The position numbers were made by a program, and so were the translations under genes. Positions 53,339 to 62,290 of a stretch of 64,000 nt of DNA are shown piece by piece. Below the pieces are notes generated by a model. The model worked only from the letters and a program-made list of their open reading frames with translations. It had not been told where the DNA came from and made no database searches. Source of the DNA: Polynucleobacter sp. TUM22923 (GTDB lineage: Bacteria; Pseudomonadota; Gammaproteobacteria; Burkholderiales; Burkholderiaceae). The stretch spans positions 248,001 through 312,000 of the forward strand of contig NZ_AP027274.1 of assembly GCF_030295705.1 (NCBI RefSeq), read 5' to 3'. The stretch's first letter is position 1. The number at the start of each line of letters is the position of its first letter.

Positions 53339-54523
53339 ATGAATATTCGTCATCACATCTTTGCAGTAGCCGCTATTGCAATGCTTTCAACCGGTGCTTA
53401 CGCAGCGGATATTAAATTTGGTGTTGCAGGACCCTTTACCGGCGGCTCAGCTTCAATGGGCGTGAGTATGCGTGACGGTGTTCGTTTGGCTGCTAAAGAG
53501 ATCAATGCTGCTGGCGGCGTTAACGGCAACAAGATCGTTCTCGTTGAGCGCGATGATGAGGCAAAAAATGAGCGCGGCGTGCAAATTGCTCAAGAGCTGA
53601 TTAATAACGAGAAAGTTGTTGCGACTTTAGGTTATATCAATACTGGTGTTGCCTTGGCTTCCCAGCGGTTCTATCAAGAAGCTAAGATTCCTGTCATGAA
53701 CAACGTTGCTACAGGAACTTTGATTACTAAACAGTTTCCGAACGCTGCTGAAAACTATGTCTTTCGTAATGGCGCCGCAGATAATATCCAGGCTCCGATG
53801 ATTGCTAAAGAAGCGGTCGAAAAGCGTGGCTTAAAGCGAGTCGCTATTTTGGCTGACTCCACAAACTATGGTCAGCTAGGCCGTGAAGACTTAGAAAAAG
53901 CGCTGAAGGTTTATGGCGTTACTCCAGTTGCAACTGAAAAGTTCAACTTAGGTGACGTGGATATGACTTCCCAATTACTGAAAGCTAAAAATGCGGGTGC
54001 TGATGTGATTTTGACCTATGCAATTGGACCTGAGTTGGCACAAATTGCAAATGGTATGGCTAAGTTGGGTTGGAAGAAGCCAATGATTGGTAGTTGGACA
54101 TTGTCTATGGCCAGCTTTATTGATACTGCTGGTAAGAACGGTAACGGCGCGACTATGCCAGAAACGTTCATTCAGTCACCTGCAACAACGCCTAAGCGTA
54201 AGGTGTTTGTAGATAATTACTTAAAAGAGTTCAAGCCAAAGAATGGCATCATTCCTTCTCCAGTTTCCGCAGCCCAGGGTTACGATTCCGTGTACTTGCT
54301 AGCTGCTGCGATCAAGCAAGCTAACAGTACTGAGGGACCAAAGATTTTGGCAGCATTGCAAGATCTAAAGACTCCAGTTGACGGCGTTGTCATGACATAT
54401 AACAAGCCTTTTAGCGCAACTGATCACGAAGCGATTAAAGCTAAAGACGTGGTTATGGGCGTTGTTGAAAATGGACGTGTTGAGTTTTTGAACGCAGAAG
54501 ACGCTACAGCTAAAAAGAAGTAA
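53339..54523 (+). CDS. Branched-chain amino acid-type ABC transporter, substrate-binding protein
   Basis: Periplasmic LivK-like binding protein. I chose ATG 53339 with GGAG upstream, giving a signal peptide ending AYAADIKFG. The product has 394 residues. FGVAGPFTGGSASMGVSMRD, AAKEINAAGGVNGNKI, DDEAKNERGVQIAQELI and AQGYDSVYLLAAAIKQA are Peripla_BP_6 (type I) features. A hairpin follows and separates it from the permease genes, as usual for highly expressed binding proteins. Confidence 0.92.
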   Translation: MNIRHHIFAVAAIAMLSTGAYAADIKFGVAGPFTGGSASMGVSMRDGVRLAAKEINAAGGVNGNKIVLVERDDEAKNERGVQIAQELINNEKVVATLGYINTGVALASQRFYQEAKIPVMNNVATGTLITKQFPNAAENYVFRNGAADNIQAPMIAKEAVEKRGLKRVAILADSTNYGQLGREDLEKALKVYGVTPVATEKFNLGDVDMTSQLLKAKNAGADVILTYAIGPELAQIANGMAKLGWKKPMIGSWTLSMASFIDTAGKNGNGATMPETFIQSPATTPKRKVFVDNYLKEFKPKNGIIPSPVSAAQGYDSVYLLAAAIKQANSTEGPKILAALQDLKTPVDGVVMTYNKPFSATDHEAIKAKDVVMGVVENGRVEFLNAEDATAKKK

Positions 54524-54577
54524 TCAGCTTAGCTTATTGGGGTTTACCCTAAAAGTTGTTAATTAGCTGAAAAATTA

Positions 54578-54608
54578 GCAAAACGCCGCCTACAAAGCGG
54601 CGTTTTGC
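54578..54608 (+). terminator. Strong hairpin between binding protein and permease genes
   Basis: A 12-bp perfect stem GCAAAACGCCGC / GCGGCGTTTTGC with a 7-base loop (CTACAAA), with T residues at the end of the stem. It lies 55 bases after the binding-protein stop and 57 bases before livH, so it probably limits read-through or protects the upstream message. Confidence 0.85.
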
Positions 54609-54664
54609 TTACAATGTTGAATTCTTCAATAAAACAATTTTAAGTATTTTTTTAGGTCAATCAT

Positions 54665-55543
54665 ATGGACATGTTTGCTCAAATCCTCTCTAGCGGTATC
54701 GCCGTAGGGATGATCTACGCGGTAATCGCTTTCGGTTTCCAGCTCACCTTTGCTACTTCGGGCACTCTGAACTTCGGTCAAGGTGAAGCGCTGATGCTAG
54801 GTGCTTTAGTTGGCCTGACTTGCGTCGAAACCTTTGGCATGAACTACTGGCTCATGTTGCCTATAGTCTGCTTATTCGGCATGGTTCAAGGTGGTTTTGT
54901 TGAATTAATCGGTGTGCGTCCAGCCATCAAAATTAAATCTGAGTTTGGTTGGATTATGTCCACCATTGCGCTCGGTATTATTTTCAAGAATTTTGCAGAG
55001 AACATTTGGGGTCGTGATGCATTGCCATTCCCATCTCCTTTGCCAATGGAGCCTATGGCGTTTTTAGGCGCCAACATCTTGCCAATGGAAATCTTAGTTG
55101 TTGTAGGTGCCTTGGTTATGATGCTGCTGGTTGAATTTTTTAACCGCAAAACAATTTACGGTAAGGCAGTAGTAGCGACGGCAAATGACCGCGATGCTGC
55201 AGGCTTGATGGGTATTAATACCAGCCTAGTAATTACCTTCTCCTATGCCTTGTCATCTCTGACAGCGGCTTTTGCAGGCGTGTTAATTGCACCATTAACA
55301 TTGACTGGCGCAGCAATGGGCGGCGCCTTAGGCCTTAAGGCTTTTGCGGTTGCCATTATTGGTGGCCTGTCTAGCGGTATGGGAATCATCGTCGGTGGAT
55401 TGATTCTGGGGATTGTGGAAACAGCAACGGGTTTCTATATCTCCACTGGCTATAAAGATGTACCAGGTTTGATCTTGCTCTTGCTTGTATTGATGTACAA
55501 GCCTTCAGGTCTATTCGGTAAATCTGCGATCAAGAAAGTTTAA
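54665..55543 (+). CDS. livH: Branched-chain amino acid ABC transporter permease (LivH-type)
   Basis: A 292-residue permease with about eight helices. SGIAVGMIYAVIAFGFQLTF, NFGQGEALMLGALVG, ANDRDAAGLMGINTSLVIT (EAA-like loop) and GGALGLKAFAVAIIGGLSSG are LivH landmarks. Two bases separate it from the fused LivM-LivG gene. Confidence 0.94.
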   Translation: MDMFAQILSSGIAVGMIYAVIAFGFQLTFATSGTLNFGQGEALMLGALVGLTCVETFGMNYWLMLPIVCLFGMVQGGFVELIGVRPAIKIKSEFGWIMSTIALGIIFKNFAENIWGRDALPFPSPLPMEPMAFLGANILPMEILVVVGALVMMLLVEFFNRKTIYGKAVVATANDRDAAGLMGINTSLVITFSYALSSLTAAFAGVLIAPLTLTGAAMGGALGLKAFAVAIIGGLSSGMGIIVGGLILGIVETATGFYISTGYKDVPGLILLLLVLMYKPSGLFGKSAIKKV

Positions 55544-55545
55544 TA

Positions 55546-57474
55546 ATGAAATTGAAGTCTTTAATCCCCTTATTTATTGCCATTGCCGGGCTAGTTTGCT
55601 TGCCCTTCTTTATTAGCAATCCGTATTACATTCATCTAGTTGAAACCATTCTGATTTACACCATCTTGTTATATGGTTTAGATATTGTTGTTGGTTATGT
55701 TGGGCAGGTTTCTTTAGGGCATGCTGCCTTATTCGGAATTGGATCCTACACGGCAGGTGTTTTGTATTTCCATTTTGGCCTGCCTATTTGGGCAACGATT
55801 CCTGCATCCATCGTAGTGACTTCAATCTTCGGTGGCATTCTTGCTCTTCCAGCATTAAAGGTTGTAGGTCCTTATCTAGCGATGGTGACCCTGGCCTTTG
55901 GAACAATTGCGCAGATCTTGATTAATGAAATGACTTGGTTAACTGAAGGCCCATTGGGCATCAAGATTCCAAAGCCAGAGTTAATGGGTGTGCCAATGAC
56001 TAAGGCAGAATTCTTCTGGTTAGTCTCTGCGATTTTGATTATTGCCATGATTGTGGTGGACCGTTTTGTGAAGTCACAAATTGGTCGTGCTTTTGAGGCC
56101 TTGCGTGATAGTCCGATTGCGTGTGACTGTATGGGCGTGTCGGTATATCGCTTTAAGGTGATTGCATTTGTCATTAGCGCGGGCTTTGCTGGACTAGCGG
56201 GTTGTTTGTATGCCTATTCAGAGCAATATATTTCACCAAATACTTACAACAACGAACTTGCGGTTCTATTCCTGTTGGGCATCATCATGGGCGGACGCAA
56301 GTCTCGCTTAGGTGCAGTGATTGGCGCGGCGATTATTGTGCTCTTGCCAAAACTGCTCGATGACATCAACTTGTTCCGAATCGTTGCATCCATTATTGCC
56401 ATCGTGGTGGTCGTGGGCGCGGCAATGGCCTTGTCTAAGAAGGTAACTACTATTAAGCGAGTATCAGTGCCGGTTGCTGGTGTCGTAGGTTTGGCTGCAT
56501 TCTCATTTTGGCTCAATAGTATTTCTGATTGGCGCTTGAGTATCTTTGGTTTCATGATCTTGTTAGTGGTGTATTACTTACAAAACGGTATTGTTGGTTT
56601 CGCTAAGAGCTTCTACCAGTCGATGGTTGGTAAGACTAAGCTTACGCGCGGTGAAGATGCTGGGCAGATTGATGAGTCCATCAGCTTTATTAGTGATGTA
56701 GCCAATAAAGGTAGCGGAGAAGAGCTGCTTAAAGTGGATTCACTCTTGATGCAGTTCGGCGGTCTCAAGGCAATCAACAACGTTAATCTGAGCGTGAAGC
56801 GTGGCACTATTCATGGCTTGATTGGGCCTAACGGCTCCGGTAAGAGCACGATGATGAACGTGTTAACGGGTATTTACATTCCTACCGCTGGTAGTGTTTT
56901 GTATGCGGGTGAGAGCGTTGTTGGTAAAACTTCTTCTGATATCGCTATATCCGGCATTGCTCGTACTTTCCAGAACGTACAGCTCTTTGGAGAAATGACA
57001 GCAATCCAAAATATTTTGGTTGGCTTGCATCATACGTTTAAGTCCAACATAGTGGATGTAGCTCTCAATCTTGCGCGCTACAGAAAAGAAGATCAGGAAG
57101 CCCATGCCCGTGCTATGGCGCTCTTAAAGTTTGTTGGTCTAGAAGATCTAGCAAGTGAAGAGGCGCGCAACTTGCCTTATGGTAAACAGCGCTTATTAGA
57201 AATTGCTCGTGCTTTGGCTTTAGATCCACAGCTACTTTTATTAGATGAGCCCGCCGCTGGTTTGACTGCTCCGGACATCAAAGAACTCCTGCGTATTATT
57301 CGCAAGATCCGTGACAGTGGTATTACCTTCATCTTGATTGAGCATCACATGGATGTGGTCATGTCAGTGTGCGATACCGTTTCTGTATTGGACTTCGGTC
57401 AGAAAATTGCAGAAGGTAAACCCGCTGAAGTTCAAGCAGACGAGAAGGTGATTAAAGCCTACTTGGGTACTTAA
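55546..57474 (+). CDS. livM-livG: Fused LivM permease and LivG ATPase
   Basis: A single 642-residue protein. Residues 1-300 are LivM-like (YGLDIVVGYVGQVSLGHAAL, ALRDSPIACDCMGVSVYRFK, LFLLGIIMGGRKSRLGAVIG). About 300-355 add two or three extra helices. About 360-390 is a linker. Residues 393-642 are a complete LivG ATPase: Walker A GLIGPNGSGKSTMM, FQNVQLFGEM, the LivG signature NLPYGKQRLLEIARAL, Walker B LLLLDEPAAGLTAPD and switch His in LIEHHMDVV. No stop or frameshift lies between the halves. Function: one permease and one ATPase subunit of the importer. Confidence 0.95.
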   Translation: MKLKSLIPLFIAIAGLVCLPFFISNPYYIHLVETILIYTILLYGLDIVVGYVGQVSLGHAALFGIGSYTAGVLYFHFGLPIWATIPASIVVTSIFGGILALPALKVVGPYLAMVTLAFGTIAQILINEMTWLTEGPLGIKIPKPELMGVPMTKAEFFWLVSAILIIAMIVVDRFVKSQIGRAFEALRDSPIACDCMGVSVYRFKVIAFVISAGFAGLAGCLYAYSEQYISPNTYNNELAVLFLLGIIMGGRKSRLGAVIGAAIIVLLPKLLDDINLFRIVASIIAIVVVVGAAMALSKKVTTIKRVSVPVAGVVGLAAFSFWLNSISDWRLSIFGFMILLVVYYLQNGIVGFAKSFYQSMVGKTKLTRGEDAGQIDESISFISDVANKGSGEELLKVDSLLMQFGGLKAINNVNLSVKRGTIHGLIGPNGSGKSTMMNVLTGIYIPTAGSVLYAGESVVGKTSSDIAISGIARTFQNVQLFGEMTAIQNILVGLHHTFKSNIVDVALNLARYRKEDQEAHARAMALLKFVGLEDLASEEARNLPYGKQRLLEIARALALDPQLLLLDEPAAGLTAPDIKELLRIIRKIRDSGITFILIEHHMDVVMSVCDTVSVLDFGQKIAEGKPAEVQADEKVIKAYLGT

Positions 57475-57505
57475 TCACTCGAACCCTATATAAACGGTAA
57501 AAACC

Positions 57506-58234
57506 ATGTTATCTATAAAGAATCTTGAAGCAGGCTACGGCAAAGTTAAAGTATTGCACGGCATCAACATTGATGTCCCCAAAGGGCAAGTTATTACTTT
57601 GATTGGTTCGAACGGCGCTGGTAAAACAACGACGATGCGTGCCATCACAGGGATGATTAAACCTACTGGCGGTGAAGTCACACTGAGCGGCGAGAAAATT
57701 GATGGTTACGACTCTCATAAAATTGCCCGCCTGGGATTGGCGCACAGCCCAGAAGGTCGTCGCGTTTTTACGACGATGTCAGTTAATGACAATCTTTTGC
57801 TTGGGGCCTTCCCTCGTTTTACAGGAAGCCGTCCAAAGGGCGATATCAAGAATGATTTAGAGCGTGCTCTAGAAATGTTCCCCCGCCTGAAAGAGCGTCG
57901 TAATCAGCTGGCTGGAACTCTATCGGGTGGCGAGCAGCAGATGTTAGCGATGGCGCGCGCTGTGATGTTAAATCCAGAGATTATTCTCTTGGATGAACCA
58001 TCAATGGGTCTAGCACCAATCTTGGTTGAGGAAGTTTTCAAGATCATTTCTAATCTGAAATCTCAAGGGGTTACGATGTTGCTGGTTGAGCAGTTCGCAG
58101 CCGCTGCACTGAATGTAGCTGACTATGGCTATGTACTTGAGAACGGCAAGATCGCTACTCATGGACCTGCCGATAAACTCAAGGATGATCCTGCCGTAAA
58201 AGCGGCCTACTTAGGCGGCTCTGGCGGTCACTAA
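57506..58234 (+). CDS. livF: Branched-chain amino acid ABC transporter ATP-binding protein (LivF-type)
   Basis: A 242-residue second ATPase: Walker A LIGSNGAGKTTTMR (about 33-46), SPEGRRVFTTMSVNDNLLLG, signature LSGGEQQMLAMARAVM, Walker B IILLDEPSMGLAP and LVEQFAAAALNVADYGYVLE. This completes the importer with one LivH, one LivM-LivG and one LivF. It ends the operon before a strong terminator. Confidence 0.96.
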   Translation: MLSIKNLEAGYGKVKVLHGINIDVPKGQVITLIGSNGAGKTTTMRAITGMIKPTGGEVTLSGEKIDGYDSHKIARLGLAHSPEGRRVFTTMSVNDNLLLGAFPRFTGSRPKGDIKNDLERALEMFPRLKERRNQLAGTLSGGEQQMLAMARAVMLNPEIILLDEPSMGLAPILVEEVFKIISNLKSQGVTMLLVEQFAAAALNVADYGYVLENGKIATHGPADKLKDDPAVKAAYLGGSGGH

Positions 58235-58296
58235 TTTACTGTGGTTTGACTTGAGTATCTTGAGTCTTTTTGTGTATTTTGAGTAGCACTGTTTCG

Positions 58297-58322
58297 AAAA
58301 GCCCTCTATGAGGGCTTTTTTT
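58297..58322 (+). terminator. Rho-independent terminator of the liv operon
   Basis: A 10-bp perfect stem AAAAGCCCTC / GAGGGCTTTT with a 3-base loop, running into an eight-T tract, 62 bases after livF. It could also act on the convergent TauE gene, because the A-run on the left reads as T on the minus strand. Confidence 0.95.
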
Positions 58323-58338
58323 AATAGCTTCTAGTAGA

Positions 58339-59163
58339 TCAAAGATTTAAAGCCAGCGAGGCCTTGATGAGAAGACCCACAGCAATAATGAGTGTGAGAA
58401 GGGCAAAGATCAACTGAATATGGGAGCCACGCATGCGGTGGCTTAGTAGTTGCCCGAATAAAAGACCGCCTAGGGCAGCTATAGCAAAAGGCGCTGCAAG
58501 TTCAATATTCAGGGCCCCTGTCAATCCAGCCACGATCGCGCCACCTCCGGTAATGATCGCTAATACCCCAAGGGAAGTTGCCACGATTGATTTGATGGGT
58601 AAGTCTGTATAGCGCTTGAGTGCAGGAACAATAATAAAGCCACCACCAACCCCCAGCAATCCGGATAAGAAGCCCGCTAGGCTGCCTGCTAAAAATAGGG
58701 CTCTCGCGCAAGGCAGTGTCCAAGTGAGTTTGCCAATCGTAGCGTTCATTAGGCAGGGTGGGGCCACCCGCAGCTTCTCCGGAATTTTACGTATTTCTCT
58801 ATAGGCTTGTAGCAATAGGCGAACGGCGACTAACAACAAAATAAGTGCAAAAAGTATCTGCAATGGCGTATTCGGAATTTGTGGGGCAATCCATAAGCCT
58901 AATGGAGAGAGCGCCAAGCCGAAGAGTGCCATAAAGCCAGCAGCTCTATAGCGCAATGTTTTATTTTTAAGGCCCAGTATGGCGCCGACGCTAGAGGCTA
59001 GTGCTACAGCACAAAGCCCAATAGGGGCTGCTTGAGCGATAGTAAGGTGGGCAAAGAATACCAACAGGGGCACTGACAATATGCCACCTCCTGCTCCAGT
59101 GAGCCCCATCAATATACCGACAATGATGCCCAGGGCTGGAATGATGAGGGTTGTGTAGTCCAT
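58339..59163 (-). CDS. TauE/SafE family sulfite/sulfur anion exporter
   Basis: A 274-residue, eight-helix protein: IIVGILMGLTGAGGGILSVP at the start and FLSGLLGVGGGFIIVPALKR in the middle are the two repeated TauE motifs. Divergent from a persulfide-dioxygenase-like gene and BigR-like repressor, so it probably exports sulfite or a related product of sulfide oxidation. The 83-base divergent region 59164-59246 is extremely AT-rich. Confidence 0.9.
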   Translation of the reverse strand: MDYTTLIIPALGIIVGILMGLTGAGGGILSVPLLVFFAHLTIAQAAPIGLCAVALASSVGAILGLKNKTLRYRAAGFMALFGLALSPLGLWIAPQIPNTPLQILFALILLLVAVRLLLQAYREIRKIPEKLRVAPPCLMNATIGKLTWTLPCARALFLAGSLAGFLSGLLGVGGGFIIVPALKRYTDLPIKSIVATSLGVLAIITGGGAIVAGLTGALNIELAAPFAIAALGGLLFGQLLSHRMRGSHIQLIFALLTLIIAVGLLIKASLALNL

Positions 59164-59246
59164 TGATAATTATTGTAGATTAATATAGTATATAAATATA
59201 TATATTGATAAACACAATAAGTTACATCATTACTTAAAGGAATACC
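59164..59246. promoter_or_regulatory. AT-rich divergent promoter, likely BigR/SqrR-type operator
   Basis: The short interval between the exporter and the MBL gene includes alternating AT runs around 59181-59203 (ATATAGTATATAAATATATA). This has imperfect dyad symmetry like AT-rich operators of BigR and YgaV relatives. The exact operator cannot be set by eye. Confidence 0.4.
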
Positions 59247-60119
59247 TTGAACCCAAACCCACAGGCCATCATTCAGGACTTTTTTGATCCAGAGACCTGG
59301 ACTTACACCTATGTTGTTTACCAGCAGACGGGTAGTCCGTGCGTCATTATTGATTCAGTGCTGAACTATGACCCGAAGTCAGGTAAAACCGGCACCCATT
59401 CAGCAGATGCCGTGATTGCTTTTATTCAGAAGCATCAATTGCAAACGACCTGGATCTTAGAGACGCATGCCCACGCGGATCATCTGACGGCAGCGCCCTA
59501 TCTGCAAAGCCAATTGGGCGGGAAGATCGCTATTGGCGATCAGATTACACAGGTGCAAGGGGTTTTCAAGGGAGTATTTAATCTAGATGAGCGTTTTAAG
59601 CCAGATGGTGGTCAATTTGATTCCTTAATCAAAAATGGAGAGTCTCTTAGTTTTGGGGCGCTGTCCTTAAGTGCTTTATTTGTGCCGGGTCACACCCCCG
59701 CTTGTATGGCCTATGTCATCGGCGATGCTATTTTTGTTGGTGATACCTTATTTATGCCTGATGTAGGTACTGCTCGATGCGACTTTCCTGGAGGAAATGC
59801 GAGTCATTTGTTTCAATCTATTCAAAAGATCTTTTCCTACCCCAATGACACCAAGCTCTATATGTGTCACGACTATCCACCGGAGCATCGTTCAGCAATT
59901 TGTATGACAACGGTTGGCGATGAAAGGGCGAACAATATTCATGTTCATGATGGAGTGAGTGAGGCAGGCTTTATCAAGATGCGCGCCACCCGAGATGCCA
60001 CATTAACAATGCCAACGTTGATTCTGCCGTCTATTCAGGTCAATATGCGGGCTGGGCATTTTCCTGAGCCAGAGAGTAATGGGGTCTCGTATCTCAAAAT
60101 TCCTCTAAATGCGTTGTAA
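59247..60119 (+). CDS. MBL-fold persulfide dioxygenase-like protein
   Basis: A 290-residue metallo-beta-lactamase-fold protein from a TTG start, with the iron site pattern ETHAHADHLTAAPYLQ (HxHxDH, about 73-78), VPGHTPACMAYVIGDAIFVG, CDFPGGNASHLFQSIQKI and CHDYPPEHR. These follow the ETHE1/SdoA/Blh family that oxidises glutathione persulfide to sulfite. It has no rhodanese domain. The exporter divergent to it and the repressor downstream complete a sulfide-detoxification unit. Confidence 0.88.
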   Translation: MNPNPQAIIQDFFDPETWTYTYVVYQQTGSPCVIIDSVLNYDPKSGKTGTHSADAVIAFIQKHQLQTTWILETHAHADHLTAAPYLQSQLGGKIAIGDQITQVQGVFKGVFNLDERFKPDGGQFDSLIKNGESLSFGALSLSALFVPGHTPACMAYVIGDAIFVGDTLFMPDVGTARCDFPGGNASHLFQSIQKIFSYPNDTKLYMCHDYPPEHRSAICMTTVGDERANNIHVHDGVSEAGFIKMRATRDATLTMPTLILPSIQVNMRAGHFPEPESNGVSYLKIPLNAL

Positions 60120-60133
60120 TTGTGTTGATCAAG

Positions 60134-60451
60134 ATGAATTTCAAGCTATCAACAGCAGAGTTAAAAAAGATGCAGTCCTCGGCAGATGAGGCCTGCCAGT
60201 TGATGAAAGTTTTATCAAACCGAGATCGACTGATGCTCTTATGCGAGATGAGTCAGAGTGAAAAATGTGTCGGCGAACTTGAGGCTGCCCTTGACTTACA
60301 TCAACCATCACTTTCACAACAATTAACGGTCTTGCGCAAACACAAAATAGTGAAGACGCGTAGAGATGGAAAACAAATTTACTACTCGATAGCGAGTCAA
60401 GGTGTAGTTGCCATCATTGCGTTGCTGTACAAGCAGTACTGTAAACGCTAA
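60134..60451 (+). CDS. ArsR-family repressor of BigR/SqrR type
   Basis: A winged-helix repressor with VLSNRDRLMLLCEMSQ, VGELEAALDLHQPSLSQQLT and VLRKHKIVKTRRDGKQIYYS. Counting from the GTG at 60122, Cys41 and Cys107 fall exactly where SqrR and BigR carry the two redox-sensing cysteines. ATG 60134 is the alternative start and shifts the numbers by four. Two further Cys (25 and 49) are present. It should sense persulfides and control the divergent promoter upstream of the MBL gene. Confidence 0.88.
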   Translation: MNFKLSTAELKKMQSSADEACQLMKVLSNRDRLMLLCEMSQSEKCVGELEAALDLHQPSLSQQLTVLRKHKIVKTRRDGKQIYYSIASQGVVAIIALLYKQYCKR

Positions 60452-60466
60452 GCGGGAGAAACGCTT

Positions 60467-60898
60467 TTAGTAGCTGAACACTCGCTTTCTAGCTCTGGTG
60501 GAATGCAATAAAAAGACAAGTGCAAATGCAATGCCTACTAACCAGTGAGTCATGATGACAAGGTCACGCATTTCTTCGGGCCCGTAATAAAGTAAAGCAC
60601 CAGTAATTAATAGCGTCAACAAAAAAGCCAGCTGACTGATGCCGCTTAATAATTTTCGCTTTGACTTCCAGCCAGCCTTCAGATGATTGGGCAATATTGA
60701 TCCCAGAGCAATGGATGCGATCATTGCGGCAATACCATGCCATACTAATATCGAGTGTGAACCCAACAGTAAGCCTTGTATTTGAAATTCATGGCCCAGT
60801 AGATACATGATCCCAGTGATAGAGGCACTCCACATACCTAGAAGGACAAATGGTCTTTGCCATGAGGGCATTTTGCCTAAGCGATTGGATATAGTCAT
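60467..60898 (-). CDS. Four-helix membrane protein, possibly cytochrome b561-like
   Basis: A 143-residue protein with four helices (about 16-34, 47-66, 85-103 and 114-133). Histidines in or next to the helices (GHEF, GSHSILVWHGIAAMI, MTHWLVGI, LLHSTRARKR) are arranged so that bis-His haem or quinone contact is imaginable. Last gene of the Fur-box operon, overlapping apbE by 4 bases. A role as electron donor for the FMN-binding partner is an inference. No family name is certain. Confidence 0.6.
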   Translation of the reverse strand: MTISNRLGKMPSWQRPFVLLGMWSASITGIMYLLGHEFQIQGLLLGSHSILVWHGIAAMIASIALGSILPNHLKAGWKSKRKLLSGISQLAFLLTLLITGALLYYGPEEMRDLVIMTHWLVGIAFALVFLLHSTRARKRVFSY

Positions 60899-61725
60899 TG
60901 GGCGGACACCTTAATAGATTGGGCTGAGAAATAAGTTAAGCAGGGATGATGGGTATCCCCTGAAATACTGACAACCTTTGTTAGCGCATCAGCAAAAACG
61001 CATTCATGCGCTATTACAGAATAGGATTCAGAAAAATGAATAGATGCTTGGCGTATTGGATCAACAATATGACTGCAGCTTTGCTTATATGCAGATCTTG
61101 CTCCCTTAGCAAAGTAAAGCCCACTGGTGGCCATTGCTCCGTTTTGTAGAGTTCCTACATCTAGCAGGGCTTGAGGATTCCCAGGGTTTCGAAGATAGAT
61201 GGTTTTTGCTGTATCTCCAAAAAGGCGCAAATCTCCGCCGGCGTTGACTGAGGCACTGTGGATACCAGCATCTTGTAATACATTGACTGCCATATCGACA
61301 GCAAAGCCCTTGGCGATGCCCCCAAGATCAAGGCATAGTGGTTTAGAGGACCGAATGAGATGGTCCTCTAGAAAAAGGAGGTGCTCGATACCGCCAAATT
61401 CAGACCGGTTATTACTGCAATGTTTGGGGAGTAAGTCTGATTTAACCAGGTGCTGACCAATGCCACAATTAAACAAACCGTTGGATTGCTGATGTAGCTT
61501 TTGAGCAATGCGAAGAGCCCTTGCTGTCCAGGGATCGATAGAGACGGATTGCAGATGCGCAAGAGCATTTATTTTAGATAGCTCACTCTGAGCATCATGA
61601 AAACTCATCAGTGCCTGTACTTTTTCAATCGCTATAAAGGCGCCCTCTATTGCCTGCGCGCTATGTATGCCATCAGAGGTAGAGATTTCTACATAAGTAC
61701 CCAAGAGAGGTTTGCAGCGAATCAT
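60895..61725 (-). CDS. apbE: FAD:protein FMN transferase
   Basis: ApbE family, attaching FMN through a phosphodiester to Thr of partner proteins outside the cytoplasm. CLDLGGIAKGFAVDMAV (FAD and Mg site), VNAGGDLRLFG, MATSGLYFA and SHIVDPIRQAS (in place of the usual HIVDPxTG) are seen. The 276 residues lack a clear signal peptide, so maturation may be cytoplasmic. It overlaps the FMN-binding gene by 4 bases, which supplies the obvious substrate. Confidence 0.9.
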   Translation of the reverse strand: MIRCKPLLGTYVEISTSDGIHSAQAIEGAFIAIEKVQALMSFHDAQSELSKINALAHLQSVSIDPWTARALRIAQKLHQQSNGLFNCGIGQHLVKSDLLPKHCSNNRSEFGGIEHLLFLEDHLIRSSKPLCLDLGGIAKGFAVDMAVNVLQDAGIHSASVNAGGDLRLFGDTAKTIYLRNPGNPQALLDVGTLQNGAMATSGLYFAKGARSAYKQSCSHIVDPIRQASIHFSESYSVIAHECVFADALTKVVSISGDTHHPCLTYFSAQSIKVSAQ

Positions 61726-62279
61726 TTTATTTTTGTAGCTAGCGTAGGATTTTTGAGAGCCAGATTATGTAAGACTGTAATTCGCTTCACTCCATCCGTC
61801 AGATGCTTGCAGGAGAGGGTGGCTCCTCCAATATTTTGAATATCTTGATTGAGCTTGATGGGGTCTAGTACGGTTTTACCAATAAATTGTTTGCGCCATT
61901 GGACTTGGTCCACTTCGTAGCCATACGATTCCACATATTCTAGAATCTCAATACCAATGACTCCTCCGGAGGGATTTAATGCAACAGCGTAGGTAATCAT
62001 TTCATGTTTACCCACCACCTCGTCCACGATAAACCAAGAGCCATCGGCTGCCTTCCAAATACGCTCCCCCTGAAAGGGGTGGCGAACACTAGAGTCACTA
62101 CGCATTTTTTCTTGGAGATCATCGGTCACGATAATGGGATTTTTTTGCAGAGACTTATTGGGCATCAGTAGCGCCTGGGCCTGCTCAATCGAGACATAAA
62201 TCTTGGCATGCGCAATGAGTGGGGCACTAATTAGTGCAAGCCCCGCCAGGGCCATGGGGTTTGGTTTCCAATTCATCAT
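61722..62279 (-). CDS. FMN-binding domain protein, extracytoplasmic
   Basis: A 185-residue protein with a signal peptide (ending IAHA, near 25) and an FMN_bind domain. GVIGIEILEYVESYGYEVDQ leads to the flavinylation loop IGGATLSCKHLTDGVKR, where Thr154 is the probable FMN attachment site (motif S/G-G-A-T). WFIVDEVVGKHEMITYAVAL is also typical. It resembles the RnfG/NqrC-type FMN_bind domain but is free-standing. Adjacent apbE supports flavinylation. Confidence 0.9.
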   Translation of the reverse strand: MMNWKPNPMALAGLALISAPLIAHAKIYVSIEQAQALLMPNKSLQKNPIIVTDDLQEKMRSDSSVRHPFQGERIWKAADGSWFIVDEVVGKHEMITYAVALNPSGGVIGIEILEYVESYGYEVDQVQWRKQFIGKTVLDPIKLNQDIQNIGGATLSCKHLTDGVKRITVLHNLALKNPTLATKIK

Positions 62280-62290
62280 AATAAGTAGGC

